A stretch of 64,000 bases of DNA from Saccharopolyspora erythraea (GCF_018141105.1 NZ_CP054839.1:3348001-3412000); one strand, 5' to 3'. Positions 17,818-27,217 are shown, counted from the first letter of the stretch. Notes: generated by a model not told the origin, from the letters alone. Program-made: numbers and translations.

Positions 17818-19323
17818 TCATGTGCGACTCGCGGCGCTCTTGCCGGTGGTCCTCCTGCGCAGCAGGACGGGCCCCACGAGGAGCAAGGCGGCGAGGGCGA
17901 GGATGGATGCGGAAACGGGTCGGGACAGCAAGACGGTCCAGTCGCCTTCGGCGAAGGACATCGCGCGGCGGAACTGGGTTTCCAGCAGCGGGCCGAGGAC
18001 TGCGCCGAGGACCATCGGCGCGATGGGGTAGCCGGTTCTGCGCAGTAGGAACCCCAGTGCTCCGAACAGGAATGCGAACGCGACGTCGGTGACGTTCTGC
18101 GCGATCGCGTACACGCCGAGGGTGGCGAGCACGAGGATGGCCGGGGTCAGCAGCGCTCGCGGCACGGCCAGCAGCTTGACCCACACCTTGACCAGCGGCA
18201 GGTTCAGGACCAGCAGCATCACGTTGCCGATGTAGAGGCTCGCGATGAGCGTCCAGACGAGCTCTGGTTCGGTTTCGAACAGCAGCGGTCCGGGCTGCAC
18301 GTTGTAGATCTGGAACGCGATCAGTAGCACCCCCGCGGTCGCGGACGTCGGAATGCCCAGCGTCAGCAGCGGTGCGAGGGTTCCGGAGAAGGCGGCGTTG
18401 TTCGCGGCTTCCGGGCCGGCCACTCCTTCGATCGCGCCGTGCCCGAAAGCCTTGCGGTTCTTGGACAAGCGGCGTTCGAGGTTGTAGCTGAGAAACGTCG
18501 GGATCTCCGCGCCCCCGGCGGGTAGCGATCCGATCGGCAGGCCGATGGCCGTGCCGCGCAGCCACGGCTTCCACGAGCGGCGCCATTCGTCGCGCGTCAT
18601 CCACACCTTGCCCGCCAGGGGCACGGCTTCGGCGGGGCGGTTTCGCATGCGGCTCGCCGAGTACAGCGCTTCGGCCACCGCGAACAGGCCGACGGCGAGC
18701 GCGACGAGTTCGACGCCGTCGTAGAGGTCGGCGACGCCGAAGGTGTATCGGGGTTGCCCCGTGAGGTTGTCGATGCCGATCAACCCGATCGCCAGCCCGA
18801 GGAACAGGCCGGCCAGTCCCTTCACCACCGAGTCGCCGACCAGCGAGGTCACCGTGACGAAGGCCAGCACCAGGATCGCGAAGTACTCGACGGGTTGGAC
18901 CAGTTTTCCGACCTCGGCCATCCACGGGGCCAGGAAGGTGATGCCGACCGTCGAGATCGTGCCGGCCACGAACGAGCCGATCGCCGCGGTCGCCAATGCC
19001 GCCCCGCCGCGGCCCTTGAGGGCCATCGGGTGGCCTTCGAGCGTGGTGGGTACCGAAGCCGTCTCGCCGGGGATGTTCAGCAGGATCGCGGTGGTCGACC
19101 CTCCGTACATGCCGCCGTAGTAGATCCCGGCGAACAGCACGAAGGCGCCGATCGGGTCGAAGACGTAGGTGACCGGCAGCAGCAGTGCGACCGTCGTCGC
19201 CGGTCCCAGGCCGGGCAGCACCCCGACCATCGTGCCGATGGTGACTCCGACGAGGGCCAGCAACAGGTTCTGCAGCACCAAAGCGCTACCGAAGCCGTCC
19301 AGCAGGTTGTGCACGACATCCAT
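17818..19323 (-). CDS. tctA: Tripartite tricarboxylate transporter, large membrane subunit
   Basis: A 501-aa TctA protein with about 12 membrane helices. Conserved family stretches are visible: GVLPGLGPATTVALLLP near residues 38-54, YYGGMYGGSTTAILLNIPGE near 67-87, and SLPAGGAEIPTFLSY near 265-280. It is the channel subunit and works with the TctB and TctC genes immediately upstream (2-bp gap to tctB). Its substrate is a carboxylate chosen by TctC. The co-transcribed esterase suggests the carboxylate is, or derives from, an ester. Confidence 0.93.
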   Translation of the reverse strand: MDVVHNLLDGFGSALVLQNLLLALVGVTIGTMVGVLPGLGPATTVALLLPVTYVFDPIGAFVLFAGIYYGGMYGGSTTAILLNIPGETASVPTTLEGHPMALKGRGGAALATAAIGSFVAGTISTVGITFLAPWMAEVGKLVQPVEYFAILVLAFVTVTSLVGDSVVKGLAGLFLGLAIGLIGIDNLTGQPRYTFGVADLYDGVELVALAVGLFAVAEALYSASRMRNRPAEAVPLAGKVWMTRDEWRRSWKPWLRGTAIGLPIGSLPAGGAEIPTFLSYNLERRLSKNRKAFGHGAIEGVAGPEAANNAAFSGTLAPLLTLGIPTSATAGVLLIAFQIYNVQPGPLLFETEPELVWTLIASLYIGNVMLLVLNLPLVKVWVKLLAVPRALLTPAILVLATLGVYAIAQNVTDVAFAFLFGALGFLLRRTGYPIAPMVLGAVLGPLLETQFRRAMSFAEGDWTVLLSRPVSASILALAALLLVGPVLLRRRTTGKSAASRT

Positions 19324-19325
19324 GG

Positions 19326-19847
19326 TCAGAACGCCAATCTGACGATTCCGGGCGGCAGGCTGACGCCCAGCACGCGGTCGAACAGGAAGTACACGGCCAG
19401 CGAGAGCACCAGACCGACCACCGCGTCGCGCAGCGGTCGCCGACTGCCGAGCACCCGCGCCACGGCCGCGAAGAAGACCGTGCTCACCTGCCAGAATCCG
19501 ACCGGGACCAGCAGCACGAGGTAACCGGTCAGCGCGGCGGCCAGCTTCGCCACCGCGGGCCAGTGTGTCGCTTCAACCTCCTCACGTGCCCGCCGCAACT
19601 CGTCGGCGTCGGGGGCGAAGAAGGTGCGGGCCAGCGCGACCGCGCCGAACAACGTGGTTCCCGCGCCCACGATCAACGGAAACACCTGCGGCCCCACCGC
19701 CTGGTACGCCCCTCCTGAGTCGATGGTGAAGGCGCCGACGAGCACCACCACACCGACCACGAGCACGACCAGCGCACTCAGCCGCGCCGCCCACGGCCGT
19801 ACCTCCGCAGGGGTGCCGTCACTCCGGGAAGCCTCGTCGATGCTCAC
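19326..19847 (-). CDS. tctB: Tripartite tricarboxylate transporter, small membrane subunit
   Basis: A 173-aa protein with four membrane helices (about residues 25-45, 55-75, 100-120 and 130-165), the usual TctB layout. The GTG start overlaps the tctC stop by two bases. It is poorly conserved in sequence across the family, so the call rests on topology, length and position between tctC and tctA. Confidence 0.88.
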   Translation of the reverse strand: MSIDEASRSDGTPAEVRPWAARLSALVVLVVGVVVLVGAFTIDSGGAYQAVGPQVFPLIVGAGTTLFGAVALARTFFAPDADELRRAREEVEATHWPAVAKLAAALTGYLVLLVPVGFWQVSTVFFAAVARVLGSRRPLRDAVVGLVLSLAVYFLFDRVLGVSLPPGIVRLAF

Positions 19848-20830
19848 GGTGTCATCCCCAATTCCTCCAGCACCCTCGTCACTTGTTGCTCGTGCTGGGC
19901 GATCTTCGCGGCGAACTCGTCACCGGGAAGCCACGCGTCGGTCCAGTCGTTGCGCGCCACCTGTTCCGGCCAGCAGGGCGTGGACCGCATCCGGGCGATC
20001 AGATCGATCACTTCACGCTGCTTCGACCGGTCCAGGCCGGGCGGGGCGAGCACTCCGCCGACCGACGCGAGATCGACCTGCGACAGGCCGAGCTCTTTCA
20101 GCGACGGGGCGTCGATGCCGGCCAGGCGGTCGCCGCCGGTGACAGCCAGCGCGCGCAGTTCGCCGGCCTCGATCTGCGCGCGCAGCTCGTTCGCGGTGCC
20201 CACCCCGGCTTTCGCGCTGCCGCTGACCAGCAGGGTGAGCATCTCCCCGCCACCACCGGTGGCGACGTAGTTGAGCTGGTCCGCGGCGATCCCGTTCTCG
20301 TCGGCCAGCAGCCCGACCAGCAGGTGGTCGGGGCCGCCGAGTGAACCGCCCACCCACGACGTGCCGCGTGGATCGGCTCGGAAGCCGGCGATGAGTTCGG
20401 CCAGTGTCCGGTGCGGCGAAGCAGCCGGAACGACGATCACGCCTTTGCTCGTCGTGAGCCCGGCGATCGGGGTGAGCTCGGTGAGGTTCACCGGCGAGTC
20501 GTTGCGCACGATCCCGCCGAGCATCGTCAGGGTGTCCATCACCATCAGCTCGTGCGGATCGCCGGCGTTGGCGACGAACTGCGCCAGGCCGATCGTGCCG
20601 CCCGCGCCGGGCACGTTCTCCACCGTGACCGCGCGGTCGGTCACGTCGCAGTCACCGAGCGCGGTGTCGATCGCGCGGGCTCGGGTGTCCCAGCCGCCGC
20701 CGGTGCTTCCCGGCGCGAGTATGGAGATGTTCTTCGCCGGATACGGTCCACGGTCGGCATCGATCGGGCCGATCGTGCAGGACGCCGTGAGCAGAGCGGT
20801 TGCGATGAGTGCTGGTGCTCTGACTCTCAT
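19844..20830 (-). CDS. tctC: Tricarboxylate-binding lipoprotein
   Basis: A 328-aa TctC/BugT-type periplasmic binding protein. The N-terminus has a hydrophobic core and lipobox LLTASC, so it is a lipoprotein. Family features include YPAKNISILAPGSTGGGWDTRAR, FVANAGDPHELMVMD and the Bug-type LRALAVTG. Its ATG overlaps the stop of the upstream esterase (ATGA), and its own stop overlaps the tctB start. The bound carboxylate is unknown. Confidence 0.92.
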   Translation of the reverse strand: MRVRAPALIATALLTASCTIGPIDADRGPYPAKNISILAPGSTGGGWDTRARAIDTALGDCDVTDRAVTVENVPGAGGTIGLAQFVANAGDPHELMVMDTLTMLGGIVRNDSPVNLTELTPIAGLTTSKGVIVVPAASPHRTLAELIAGFRADPRGTSWVGGSLGGPDHLLVGLLADENGIAADQLNYVATGGGGEMLTLLVSGSAKAGVGTANELRAQIEAGELRALAVTGGDRLAGIDAPSLKELGLSQVDLASVGGVLAPPGLDRSKQREVIDLIARMRSTPCWPEQVARNDWTDAWLPGDEFAAKIAQHEQQVTRVLEELGMTP

Positions 20831-21669
20831 CGGCCGGCTCCGCTCAGGATTCCGGCGAAGAAATCCTTCACCGATTCCAGTACCGACATCGGTTCGTGTC
20901 CGACACCGTCCACGATGTCGAAGCGCACCCGGATGCCGTGCTTCTCGAAGTTCTCGCGCAGCGTGGTCAACCGTTCGACGCGGGTCCGCCCGGCGTCCTG
21001 CGCGCCGTCCATCCAGTTGGAATCTCCCGGATTGTTGATCTCCCAGGTCTCGACGTCCGCGCCGCCGACCACCATCTGCACCGGAACCTCGGCCAGCTGG
21101 TCGAGCTTCGGTGCGGCACCGACGATCCGCTCGACGTCCTTGAGCCCGATCCACCACGGCCGCTCGTGGTCGATCAGCGTGACCCGGCCCGGCGCGCCGA
21201 TGGAGACCCCGGCCAGCCGGTCCGGGTGCAGGTAGAAGAAGCGGTGCGCGAACTGTCCGCCGCCGGAGAACCCGTGCAGCAGGAACCGCCGGGTGTGCAC
21301 GTTGAACCGCTCGCCGACCTCGTCGACCATCGCCAGCAGCACCAGGTCGAACCGGATGTCTCCGTAGCGGATGAACTTGAAGTTGTGCAGGTCGTCCGGA
21401 TCATCGATGCCCGCGGGGAACAACGGAGCCAGCACGACGCAGCCGTGTTCCTCGGCGAAGCCGGCGAAGTTGTCCCGGTACTGCGGCCCGCGGCGGCCGG
21501 TGCCGTGCTGCGCCACCACCAGCGGCAGCGCCTCGCCATCCGGATCGTGCTGGCGGGGGACGTGCAAGCAGTACGAGAAGCGCTGGTCGTAGCGCGAGGC
21601 GAAGACGGTCGTCGACCCTGTCGAGTAGAACCCCCGCGGATCCCGAGGACGGTGTTCCCTGCCGGACAT
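20827..21669 (-). CDS. PHB-depolymerase-like esterase
   Basis: A 280-aa alpha/beta hydrolase. The nucleophile elbow is HGFSGGGQ, with an oxyanion HGTG motif (VVAQHGTGRRG) about 90 residues earlier. Candidate catalytic residues are Asp in VVGGADVE and His in DGVGHEP. No secretion signal is seen. The start is ATG after GAGAGGAG at 5-nt spacing. It is the first gene of a four-gene overlapping operon with tctC, tctB and tctA. The association suggests the transporter imports an esterified acid that this enzyme cleaves. Confidence 0.85.
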   Translation of the reverse strand: MSGREHRPRDPRGFYSTGSTTVFASRYDQRFSYCLHVPRQHDPDGEALPLVVAQHGTGRRGPQYRDNFAGFAEEHGCVVLAPLFPAGIDDPDDLHNFKFIRYGDIRFDLVLLAMVDEVGERFNVHTRRFLLHGFSGGGQFAHRFFYLHPDRLAGVSIGAPGRVTLIDHERPWWIGLKDVERIVGAAPKLDQLAEVPVQMVVGGADVETWEINNPGDSNWMDGAQDAGRTRVERLTTLRENFEKHGIRVRFDIVDGVGHEPMSVLESVKDFFAGILSGAGR

Positions 21670-21786
21670 CGACGCTCCTCTCACGTTCATGTGGGACGGA
21701 ATCGTCGGCCTCGGCTCGGGCGGGGACAACAACATTGACGGCAACGCGGTAATCATCCCGCGGGCCGGGTGGCATACTTGCTGGTC

Positions 21787-22863
21787 ATGTCGGTCACGGT
21801 GATGTTGGGCTCCGGCAGCCGCGAGGTCGGGATCCGGGCATCGCCGCTGGCCGAGCTGTGCTCGTGCCTGCATTCGGTCGACGAACTCGGACACCATCCA
21901 GCGAGCCGGGCGTGGGCCGGCGACTTCGAAGCGGTCGCGGACGGGCAGCTCGCTTCCGAACTCCGCAACTGGTTCCCGCTCTGGGGCCCGTTCCGGGCTC
22001 GTTACCTGCTGCCGCTCACCGACCACCACCGGCGCGAGCTCGACGACGAACTGCAGGACATCGCGGACCTCGCGTTGCCGGAGTTCGTGGCGATGAGCGC
22101 GCAGGCGCTGGTCGGCAAGAGCACCTCGGAGCCCCTGCGGCACCTGCCCGACGACGCGGCGGCGCAGAAGCGGTTCCTGGCCCGGATCCGGCTCATCTCC
22201 AGCCACCACCTGCGGCTCGGCCACCGGCTGCTCACCGACGCCGAGCAGGTGCGCGGCGAACTTCTGGCCTTCCTGCGGTCGGTCGTCGACACCGCCTACG
22301 AAGCGGAATGGGCGAAGTTGCGGCCGATCATCGATGCCGAGGTCCGCACCAAGGTCCACATCCGCAACCGGCTCGGCGCCGGTGTTCTGGGCGACTTCCC
22401 GATCGCGACCCTGCTTCCCGACCCGCCCAGGGTCGTCTTCGACAAGCTCTATCCGGCCACCGCGTCGTTGGACGACTCGCCGTGCCTGCTCGTTCCGTCA
22501 TTGCACGGCAATCCCCACACGGTGATCAAGCACTACCCGGGGTTCCCGATCGTGGTGCAGTATCCGATCAGCGCAGGCCGCGGCGACGAGCTGTCCCTGG
22601 ACGTCATGCGCAAGCGGCTCACCGTGCTCGACAACCCTGTGCGCATCAACCTCTGTCAGAGCATCCTGCGCCGCGCGGCCAGCACCACCGAGCTCGCGAT
22701 GCGCCTGGAGATGACCGCCCCGCAGGTGTCCCGCCACCTGAGGCGGCTCCGCGAAGCGGGTCTCGTGCACGGCCACCGGGAGGGTGCGGTGGTTCGCTAC
22801 CAACTCGACACGGAGGCCGTCCACCGCCTCGGCCTGGACTTCCTCCAAGCACTGCACCGGTGA
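21787..22863 (+). CDS. DUF5937/ArsR-type transcriptional regulator
   Basis: A 358-aa regulator with a long N-terminal DUF5937-like effector region (about residues 10-250) and a C-terminal ArsR winged helix (LRRAASTTELAMRLEMTAPQ, HLRRLREAGLVHGHREG). A -10-like CATACT lies about 10 bases before the ATG and no ribosome site is present, which suggests a leaderless transcript. It is divergent from the esterase-tct operon, its likely target. An in-frame start at 21769 would add six residues. Confidence 0.85.
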   Translation: MSVTVMLGSGSREVGIRASPLAELCSCLHSVDELGHHPASRAWAGDFEAVADGQLASELRNWFPLWGPFRARYLLPLTDHHRRELDDELQDIADLALPEFVAMSAQALVGKSTSEPLRHLPDDAAAQKRFLARIRLISSHHLRLGHRLLTDAEQVRGELLAFLRSVVDTAYEAEWAKLRPIIDAEVRTKVHIRNRLGAGVLGDFPIATLLPDPPRVVFDKLYPATASLDDSPCLLVPSLHGNPHTVIKHYPGFPIVVQYPISAGRGDELSLDVMRKRLTVLDNPVRINLCQSILRRAASTTELAMRLEMTAPQVSRHLRRLREAGLVHGHREGAVVRYQLDTEAVHRLGLDFLQALHR

Positions 22864-22954
22864 GTCGTGCAGCTTCTCTGAACTGACGCATGTGCGCTCG
22901 GCCGGGTCGACTACTGGCCGTCGAGGGTCGTGATCAATGTTGGTGAGATGCCTG

Positions 22955-23623
22955 TCAGCGCTCGCGCTGTGCGACGAGAACTACGGTGGGGCCGCTCTGC
23001 CCGTCGGCGGGAAGCCGGAGCTCGGCCGTGGGCCTCAGCCCGGCCTGCTCGACCAGCGCGGCGAGCTGGTCGGGCTGCCACCGGTAGGTCGTCCAGCTGA
23101 CCGGGACTCCTCCGTATGCCTCGGTGCGCAGCACGTCGCCATCGCCGACGTGCGTCGCGATGATCAGCTGCCCCTCCGGCATCAGGGCCCGGGCGAAGGA
23201 CGACAGCACCCGCGGCAGGACGTTCCGAGGCAGGTTGAACAACGACCACCAGCCCAGCAGCCCGCCCCACGAGGCCTCGGCCAGATCGAGGTCGGTCGAC
23301 GACCCGACGCTGAACGTGCACTGCGGATGGAGGCGGCGCGCGTGCTCGATCATGCGGGGCGACAGGTCCACCCCCGCGACGTCGAGGCCGCGTTCGGCCA
23401 GATAGGCCGTGACCGTGCCCGGTCCACAGCCGATGTCGAGAACGGGGCCCAGCCCGCCGACCGCGTCGGCGAACACGTCCATCGCGGCACGGAGCCACGG
23501 GTGGGTGCGAATGTCGCCGATGCCAGTCGTCGTCACCATGTCCACGTAGTTGTCGGCCACGCGGTCGTAGGAATCGCGAACGACATCAAGATCGGCAGGC
23601 TGAGGAACCGGACGCGAAGTCAT
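22955..23623 (-). CDS. SAM-dependent class I methyltransferase
   Basis: A 222-aa methyltransferase. The SAM-binding motif I is VLDIGCGPGTVTAYLAERG near residues 61-79, and acidic motif II is VAGVDLSPRMIEHAR. The ATG at 23623 begins the domain; the frame stays open upstream but without motif support. The substrate is unknown, and neighbours give no hint. Confidence 0.87.
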   Translation of the reverse strand: MTSRPVPQPADLDVVRDSYDRVADNYVDMVTTTGIGDIRTHPWLRAAMDVFADAVGGLGPVLDIGCGPGTVTAYLAERGLDVAGVDLSPRMIEHARRLHPQCTFSVGSSTDLDLAEASWGGLLGWWSLFNLPRNVLPRVLSSFARALMPEGQLIIATHVGDGDVLRTEAYGGVPVSWTTYRWQPDQLAALVEQAGLRPTAELRLPADGQSGPTVVLVAQRER

Positions 23624-23907
23624 AGCCGCGACTCTAGGACAACGCTGGTTCATCCGCGGCGACATACCGGCGGCCGCGGCGACGGCCCAGTACAGCGACG
23701 AGCCTGACCTCATCGCCGACGATCTCCAGCACCCGGTTCGAGTCAGGAGTCGTGGTTGCGAGGTTCGGGCAGGAATCGCCCCTCACCGCTCGTCGCTGAC
23801 CTCCCAGGGCCGTCGGCGAGTCATTCACGCTACAGGTCTGTCACGGGCGGCTGCTGGAGATGGCAGGCTGACGTGGTGGCTGGGGCGACGACGGTGGGGC
23901 TGGGTCC

Positions 23908-24216
23908 GTGAACCGGGTGGAGAACGTGCACGGCAGCGGCACCGTGAACATGGTGCAGGCTGGCCGCATCGACTCGGTGACCTTCGGCGCGTCCGGCCCC
24001 AGCAGGACGGTGTCGGCCATCACCGCTCGCAAACAAGCGCTCGAGGCCTACCAGGAACTCGGCGACCGCCATGGGAAAGCCAGGACGTGGCACAACCTCG
24101 CTTTTGCGTTGCGCGAAACAGGACAACCGGACCAGGCGCGGGAGGCAGCCGAACAAGCCCGCCAGGCATACCTGCAAGCCCACGACCCCGACAGCGCCGC
24201 CGCGGTTGAAGACTAG
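23908..24216 (+). pseudogene. Internally deleted TPR/STAND-type protein remnant
   Basis: A 102-aa frame joins two pieces. Residues 1-28 (NRVENVHGSGTVNMVQAGRI) resemble the glycine-rich VVQAGxI linker that precedes NB-ARC domains in actinobacterial STAND proteins. Residues 40-102 are a typical terminal TPR unit (LEAYQELGDRHGKARTWHNL, LRETGQPDQAREAAEQARQ). The large NTPase middle is missing, so this is probably a deletion relic, although the fused frame is open and could still be translated. The ribosome site is weak. Confidence 0.5.
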
Positions 24217-24311
24217 GTGCCGGGCTCAGGACGACCGCATCCGCCACCGAACACATCGCATCGATCTGCTCTGCGGCACGCCAGGAACACCAGGAGTCAG
24301 AAGAGGTAGGC

Positions 24312-24662
24312 ATGAACGATGGCGAACTGTACGCAGAACTACTACGACGCCTCGGGGGAGGAGCTCACACTGCGGACACGTCCTCGGACCCGGTGATCGA
24401 GTTTTCCCCCGCCGGGGATGGAGCATCAACCGGGGCGTTGGTACGCCTCCACGTCACTCAGGATTCCTTGGGGGAACACCTGCGTGCTATGTCCAGTGAC
24501 GGTGATCGCGCCTTTCCCGGAGAAGCGCCACTGGTGGGTGCACTCCAGCTTTTTCTCGTCCACATCGACGAGGCGGCCAACACTCGGCAGCCCGGACATG
24601 ATGATCTCATCGTGAGGCCTGGCGGCGTATGGGCTCTCAGCTCCGACGAGCTGAAAGAATAG
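24312..24662 (+). CDS. Hypothetical protein, 116 aa
   Basis: A cytoplasmic acidic protein (MNDGELYAELLRRLGGGAHT... ending VWALSSDELKE). The ATG has AGAGGT four bases upstream. No known domain is recognised. It follows the TPR/STAND remnant by 95 bp on the same strand and may have been its partner. Confidence 0.55.
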   Translation: MNDGELYAELLRRLGGGAHTADTSSDPVIEFSPAGDGASTGALVRLHVTQDSLGEHLRAMSSDGDRAFPGEAPLVGALQLFLVHIDEAANTRQPGHDDLIVRPGGVWALSSDELKE

Positions 24663-24783
24663 GTGCCGACCACGTGGGACTCTCGGCTGCGAAAGTCCGT
24701 CCGAGAGTCCCACGCCGCTTGCGCCTGCAGTCGGGTCCGGAGCCCAGATGACGGCACCGGGGCAACAGGTGTCTGTTTCACAC

Positions 24784-25293
24784 TCATCCTGTTGAGGGCC
24801 CAGGTGGGCCTGCTTGGCCGGGGTCTGGTTCGTTCTGTGGCGGTGGCGAGACGTCGCCGCGCCATTGGCCGGTGGCGGTGCCCCGGCGCTCGATGAAGGC
24901 TTTGAACCGGTCGAGATCAGCCTGGATGCGGGAGTCGATCGCGCCCGTCACTTCGCCGGCCTTCTCCGCGATGCCCTCCGGCTCGAAGTCCATCTGCAGG
25001 TGTACCCGGGTGTGGCTGTCGTCGAGCCGGTGCACGGTGACGACCCCGGCCTGCTTCGGCCCTGCGGTCACTTTCCAAGCGACGCGCTCGTCGGGGTGTT
25101 GCTCGGTGATCTCGGCGTCGAACTCCCGGCGTACGCCGGCGATCGTGGTGACCCAGTGGGTGTGCGTGTCGTCGACCTGATCGACGCGCTCGACGCCTTC
25201 CATGAACTCGGGGAACTCGGTGAACTGCGTCCATTGGTCGTAGGCGGTGCGCACTGGCACTGCCACGTCGACCGACTTGGTGTGCGTCGTCAC
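24784..25293 (-). CDS. SRPBCC-family (START-like) protein
   Basis: A 169-aa protein of the polyketide cyclase/dehydrase type. The fold is recognisable from the N-terminal VDVAVPVRTAYDQWTQFTEF, the FMEGVERVDQVDDTHTHW strand and the HPDERVAWKVTAGPKQAGVV segment. The C-terminal 30 residues are Pro/Gly-rich and probably disordered. The family binds hydrophobic ligands; no reaction can be named. A SigB-like promoter lies about 40 bp upstream. Confidence 0.85.
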   Translation of the reverse strand: MTTHTKSVDVAVPVRTAYDQWTQFTEFPEFMEGVERVDQVDDTHTHWVTTIAGVRREFDAEITEQHPDERVAWKVTAGPKQAGVVTVHRLDDSHTRVHLQMDFEPEGIAEKAGEVTGAIDSRIQADLDRFKAFIERRGTATGQWRGDVSPPPQNEPDPGQAGPPGPSTG

Positions 25294-25648
25294 GGCTACC
25301 TCCAGCAGTCAGGGTGCGTTGCCCACCACCTGAATACCCGAAATGCGAAGCTCTACACTTTTGTCTGGTTTCGCTGTTGTCTGGGTGTGCGCGATCAACA
25401 TGTGGCAGGGCCGAGTGGAACGCCCGCACGGTGACTACATCGGCCGGTACGTGTCGGAGCGAGTGAGCCTGCCGGCGGAAGAGCGCCACGCCCCGGCGGA
25501 TCGACTCGGCCGACCCTCCCGAGCATCCCGGCCTCCGGACTCTGGATCGCCGGTGATGCCGTGCTCGTCGAGACAGTCAACATGCGGGGAACCTCGACGT
25601 TGTCGATCCGCGCGCACGCCGCGTTGGTCCTGCGTTCGTCAACCCGGC
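25294..25648. other. Gene-free stretch upstream of SRPBCC gene
   Basis: A 355-bp gap between the SRPBCC start and the end of the MFS gene. It contains a SigB-like promoter (25334-25358). Frames in the remainder do not resemble known proteins. Confidence 0.45.
25334..25358 (-). promoter_or_regulatory. SigB-like (general-stress) promoter
   Basis: Minus strand GTGT-N15-GGGTAT approximates the actinomycete stress-sigma consensus GTTT-N13/16-GGGTAT. It is about 40 bp upstream of the SRPBCC start, on the correct strand. Confidence 0.4.
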
Positions 25649-26995
25649 TCACGCTTGGGTCTCGGTCGCCGGAATGGGGGAGCTGTCGGCTCTCGGTTGC
25701 TGGGCGAATTCCATGTCGTCCTGCGAAGTTTCGCGCATGGTCCCGATGATGATCAGCCCGATGACAGCGGCGAAGATGATGTAGAACGCCGGGGCGATGG
25801 TGGCGCCGGTGAGTGCGACCAGCGAGGTCGCCACCAGTGAAACAAGCCCTGTTCCGATGACGCCGCCGATGTTGAAGCCGAGCGAGACGCCGGTGTAGCG
25901 CACGCGTGTTGGGAACAGTTCTGAGTAGAGTGTGTAGATCACGCCCTGCTGGACGCTGAAGGGAAGGTTCAGGATCAGCGCGGCGATGACGGCAAGTGCT
26001 AGCGAACCTTGTTGCATCACCCAGAAACACGGAACGGCCAGGACGAGGAAGCCCACCATTCCGCCCATCAGAACACGGCGTCGTCCAAAGTGGTCGCTCA
26101 GGGCTCCTGCCCACGGAATGACCGCCAGCGGCATCAGCACGATCAGGACCACAAGCCACAGAGCGCCGGCCAACGGATACCGCAGTACCGCCGAGAGGTG
26201 GACGACGAGGTAGACCGACGCTATCCCGCCCGTGGTCATCGTCGAATAGGCGATCCCCACGACCCGGAAGACGCTGGCCTTGTGGTCCCGCAGGACCTCG
26301 GTCACTGGAGCCTTGGGGGGAACCGCGTCCTTCGCCATCTGCACGAACAGCGGGGAGTCCTCCACCCGCATCCGATACAGGACCGCAGCCACCAGAAGCG
26401 GAGCAGCGATGAGAAAGGGGACTCGCCAGCCCCAGCTGCTCAGCTGGCCGGCGGACATGACGGCACTGAGCGTCCCGACCGTGGCGGCTGCGCCGGCGAG
26501 GCCGAGGGAGATCCCGATCGAGGTCGCCGAGCCGAACAGGCCACGCCGCCGGGTGGGGGCGGACTCGGTGGACAGCGACGCCGCTCCGCCGACTTCGCCT
26601 CCGGCAGAAAAGCCTTGCAAGAGTCGCAGGACGGTCAGCAGGATCGGCGCGGCGACGCCTATCGACGCATAGGTGGGCAACAGGCCCGTGAGTACTGTAG
26701 CCACCCCCATGAGCGTGACCGTCGTCATGAGTACCGCCTTGCGGCCACGGCGGTCGCCCAGGCGGCCGAAGAACAGCCCGCCGATCGGCCGGATCAAGGA
26801 TCCGGTTGCGACGACGCCGAGGGTGCTCAGAATTCCGATCAGACCGTCGTCAGCGGGGAAGAACAGGGGAGCCAGCACGACTGCGAGGTAGCCGTAGATC
26901 GCATAGTCGTAGTACTCGATAGCCGTGCCGACGGCGGCGGCCAGGCTCGCTCTGCGGGCTACTCGGTTCCGTTCGGGCAGCGCTTGTGTCGGCAT
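25649..26995 (-). CDS. MHS-family MFS transporter
   Basis: A 448-aa major-facilitator protein of the metabolite:H+ symporter group, with 12 predicted helices. Signatures include GTAIEYYDYAIYG in helix 1, GRLGDRRGRKAVLM in loop 2-3, LLQGFSAGGEVGGA in helix 4 and GALSDHFGRRRVL in loop 8-9. The ATG at 26995 has GGAG five bases upstream; a longer in-frame start at 27031 lacks one. Such carriers import organic acids or related metabolites. Its promoter region shares a motif with those of two neighbouring genes. Confidence 0.9.
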   Translation of the reverse strand: MPTQALPERNRVARRASLAAAVGTAIEYYDYAIYGYLAVVLAPLFFPADDGLIGILSTLGVVATGSLIRPIGGLFFGRLGDRRGRKAVLMTTVTLMGVATVLTGLLPTYASIGVAAPILLTVLRLLQGFSAGGEVGGAASLSTESAPTRRRGLFGSATSIGISLGLAGAAATVGTLSAVMSAGQLSSWGWRVPFLIAAPLLVAAVLYRMRVEDSPLFVQMAKDAVPPKAPVTEVLRDHKASVFRVVGIAYSTMTTGGIASVYLVVHLSAVLRYPLAGALWLVVLIVLMPLAVIPWAGALSDHFGRRRVLMGGMVGFLVLAVPCFWVMQQGSLALAVIAALILNLPFSVQQGVIYTLYSELFPTRVRYTGVSLGFNIGGVIGTGLVSLVATSLVALTGATIAPAFYIIFAAVIGLIIIGTMRETSQDDMEFAQQPRADSSPIPATETQA

Positions 26996-27054
26996 CGGCG
27001 CTCCATTGCGCTTCGAGTGGACGGCCATCACGCGGCCGTGAAGTTGTGCGCTGC

Positions 27055-27083
27055 ACGATAGACCAGAACCAAACTCAGTTCAA
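27055..27083 (-). promoter_or_regulatory. Promoter of the MFS gene overlapping the TCAGTTCAA motif
   Basis: Minus strand TTGAAC (27083-27078), 17 bp, then TATCGT (27060-27055) is well spaced for a vegetative promoter. The -35 lies within the motif TCAGTTCAA (27075-27083) that recurs at 28629 and 31930, so a shared regulator bound there would block or contact polymerase. Confidence 0.5.
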
Positions 27084-27217
27084 GTTCTGAGGCGGCCGAG
27101 ACAGTACGAAACGACGTTCTGCATCCGTCACACGTGCTGCCCGCAGTGACGGGACAGGGCCTGCCCGCTCCGCCCGTCGTCGCGAGAGGACTCCTGGCCC
27201 GCCTGGGATTGCCGGAG

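Noticed and set aside
23634-23828. Possible 64-aa minus-strand protein
   Set aside because: GTG start with no ribosome site and no recognised family; coding support is too weak.
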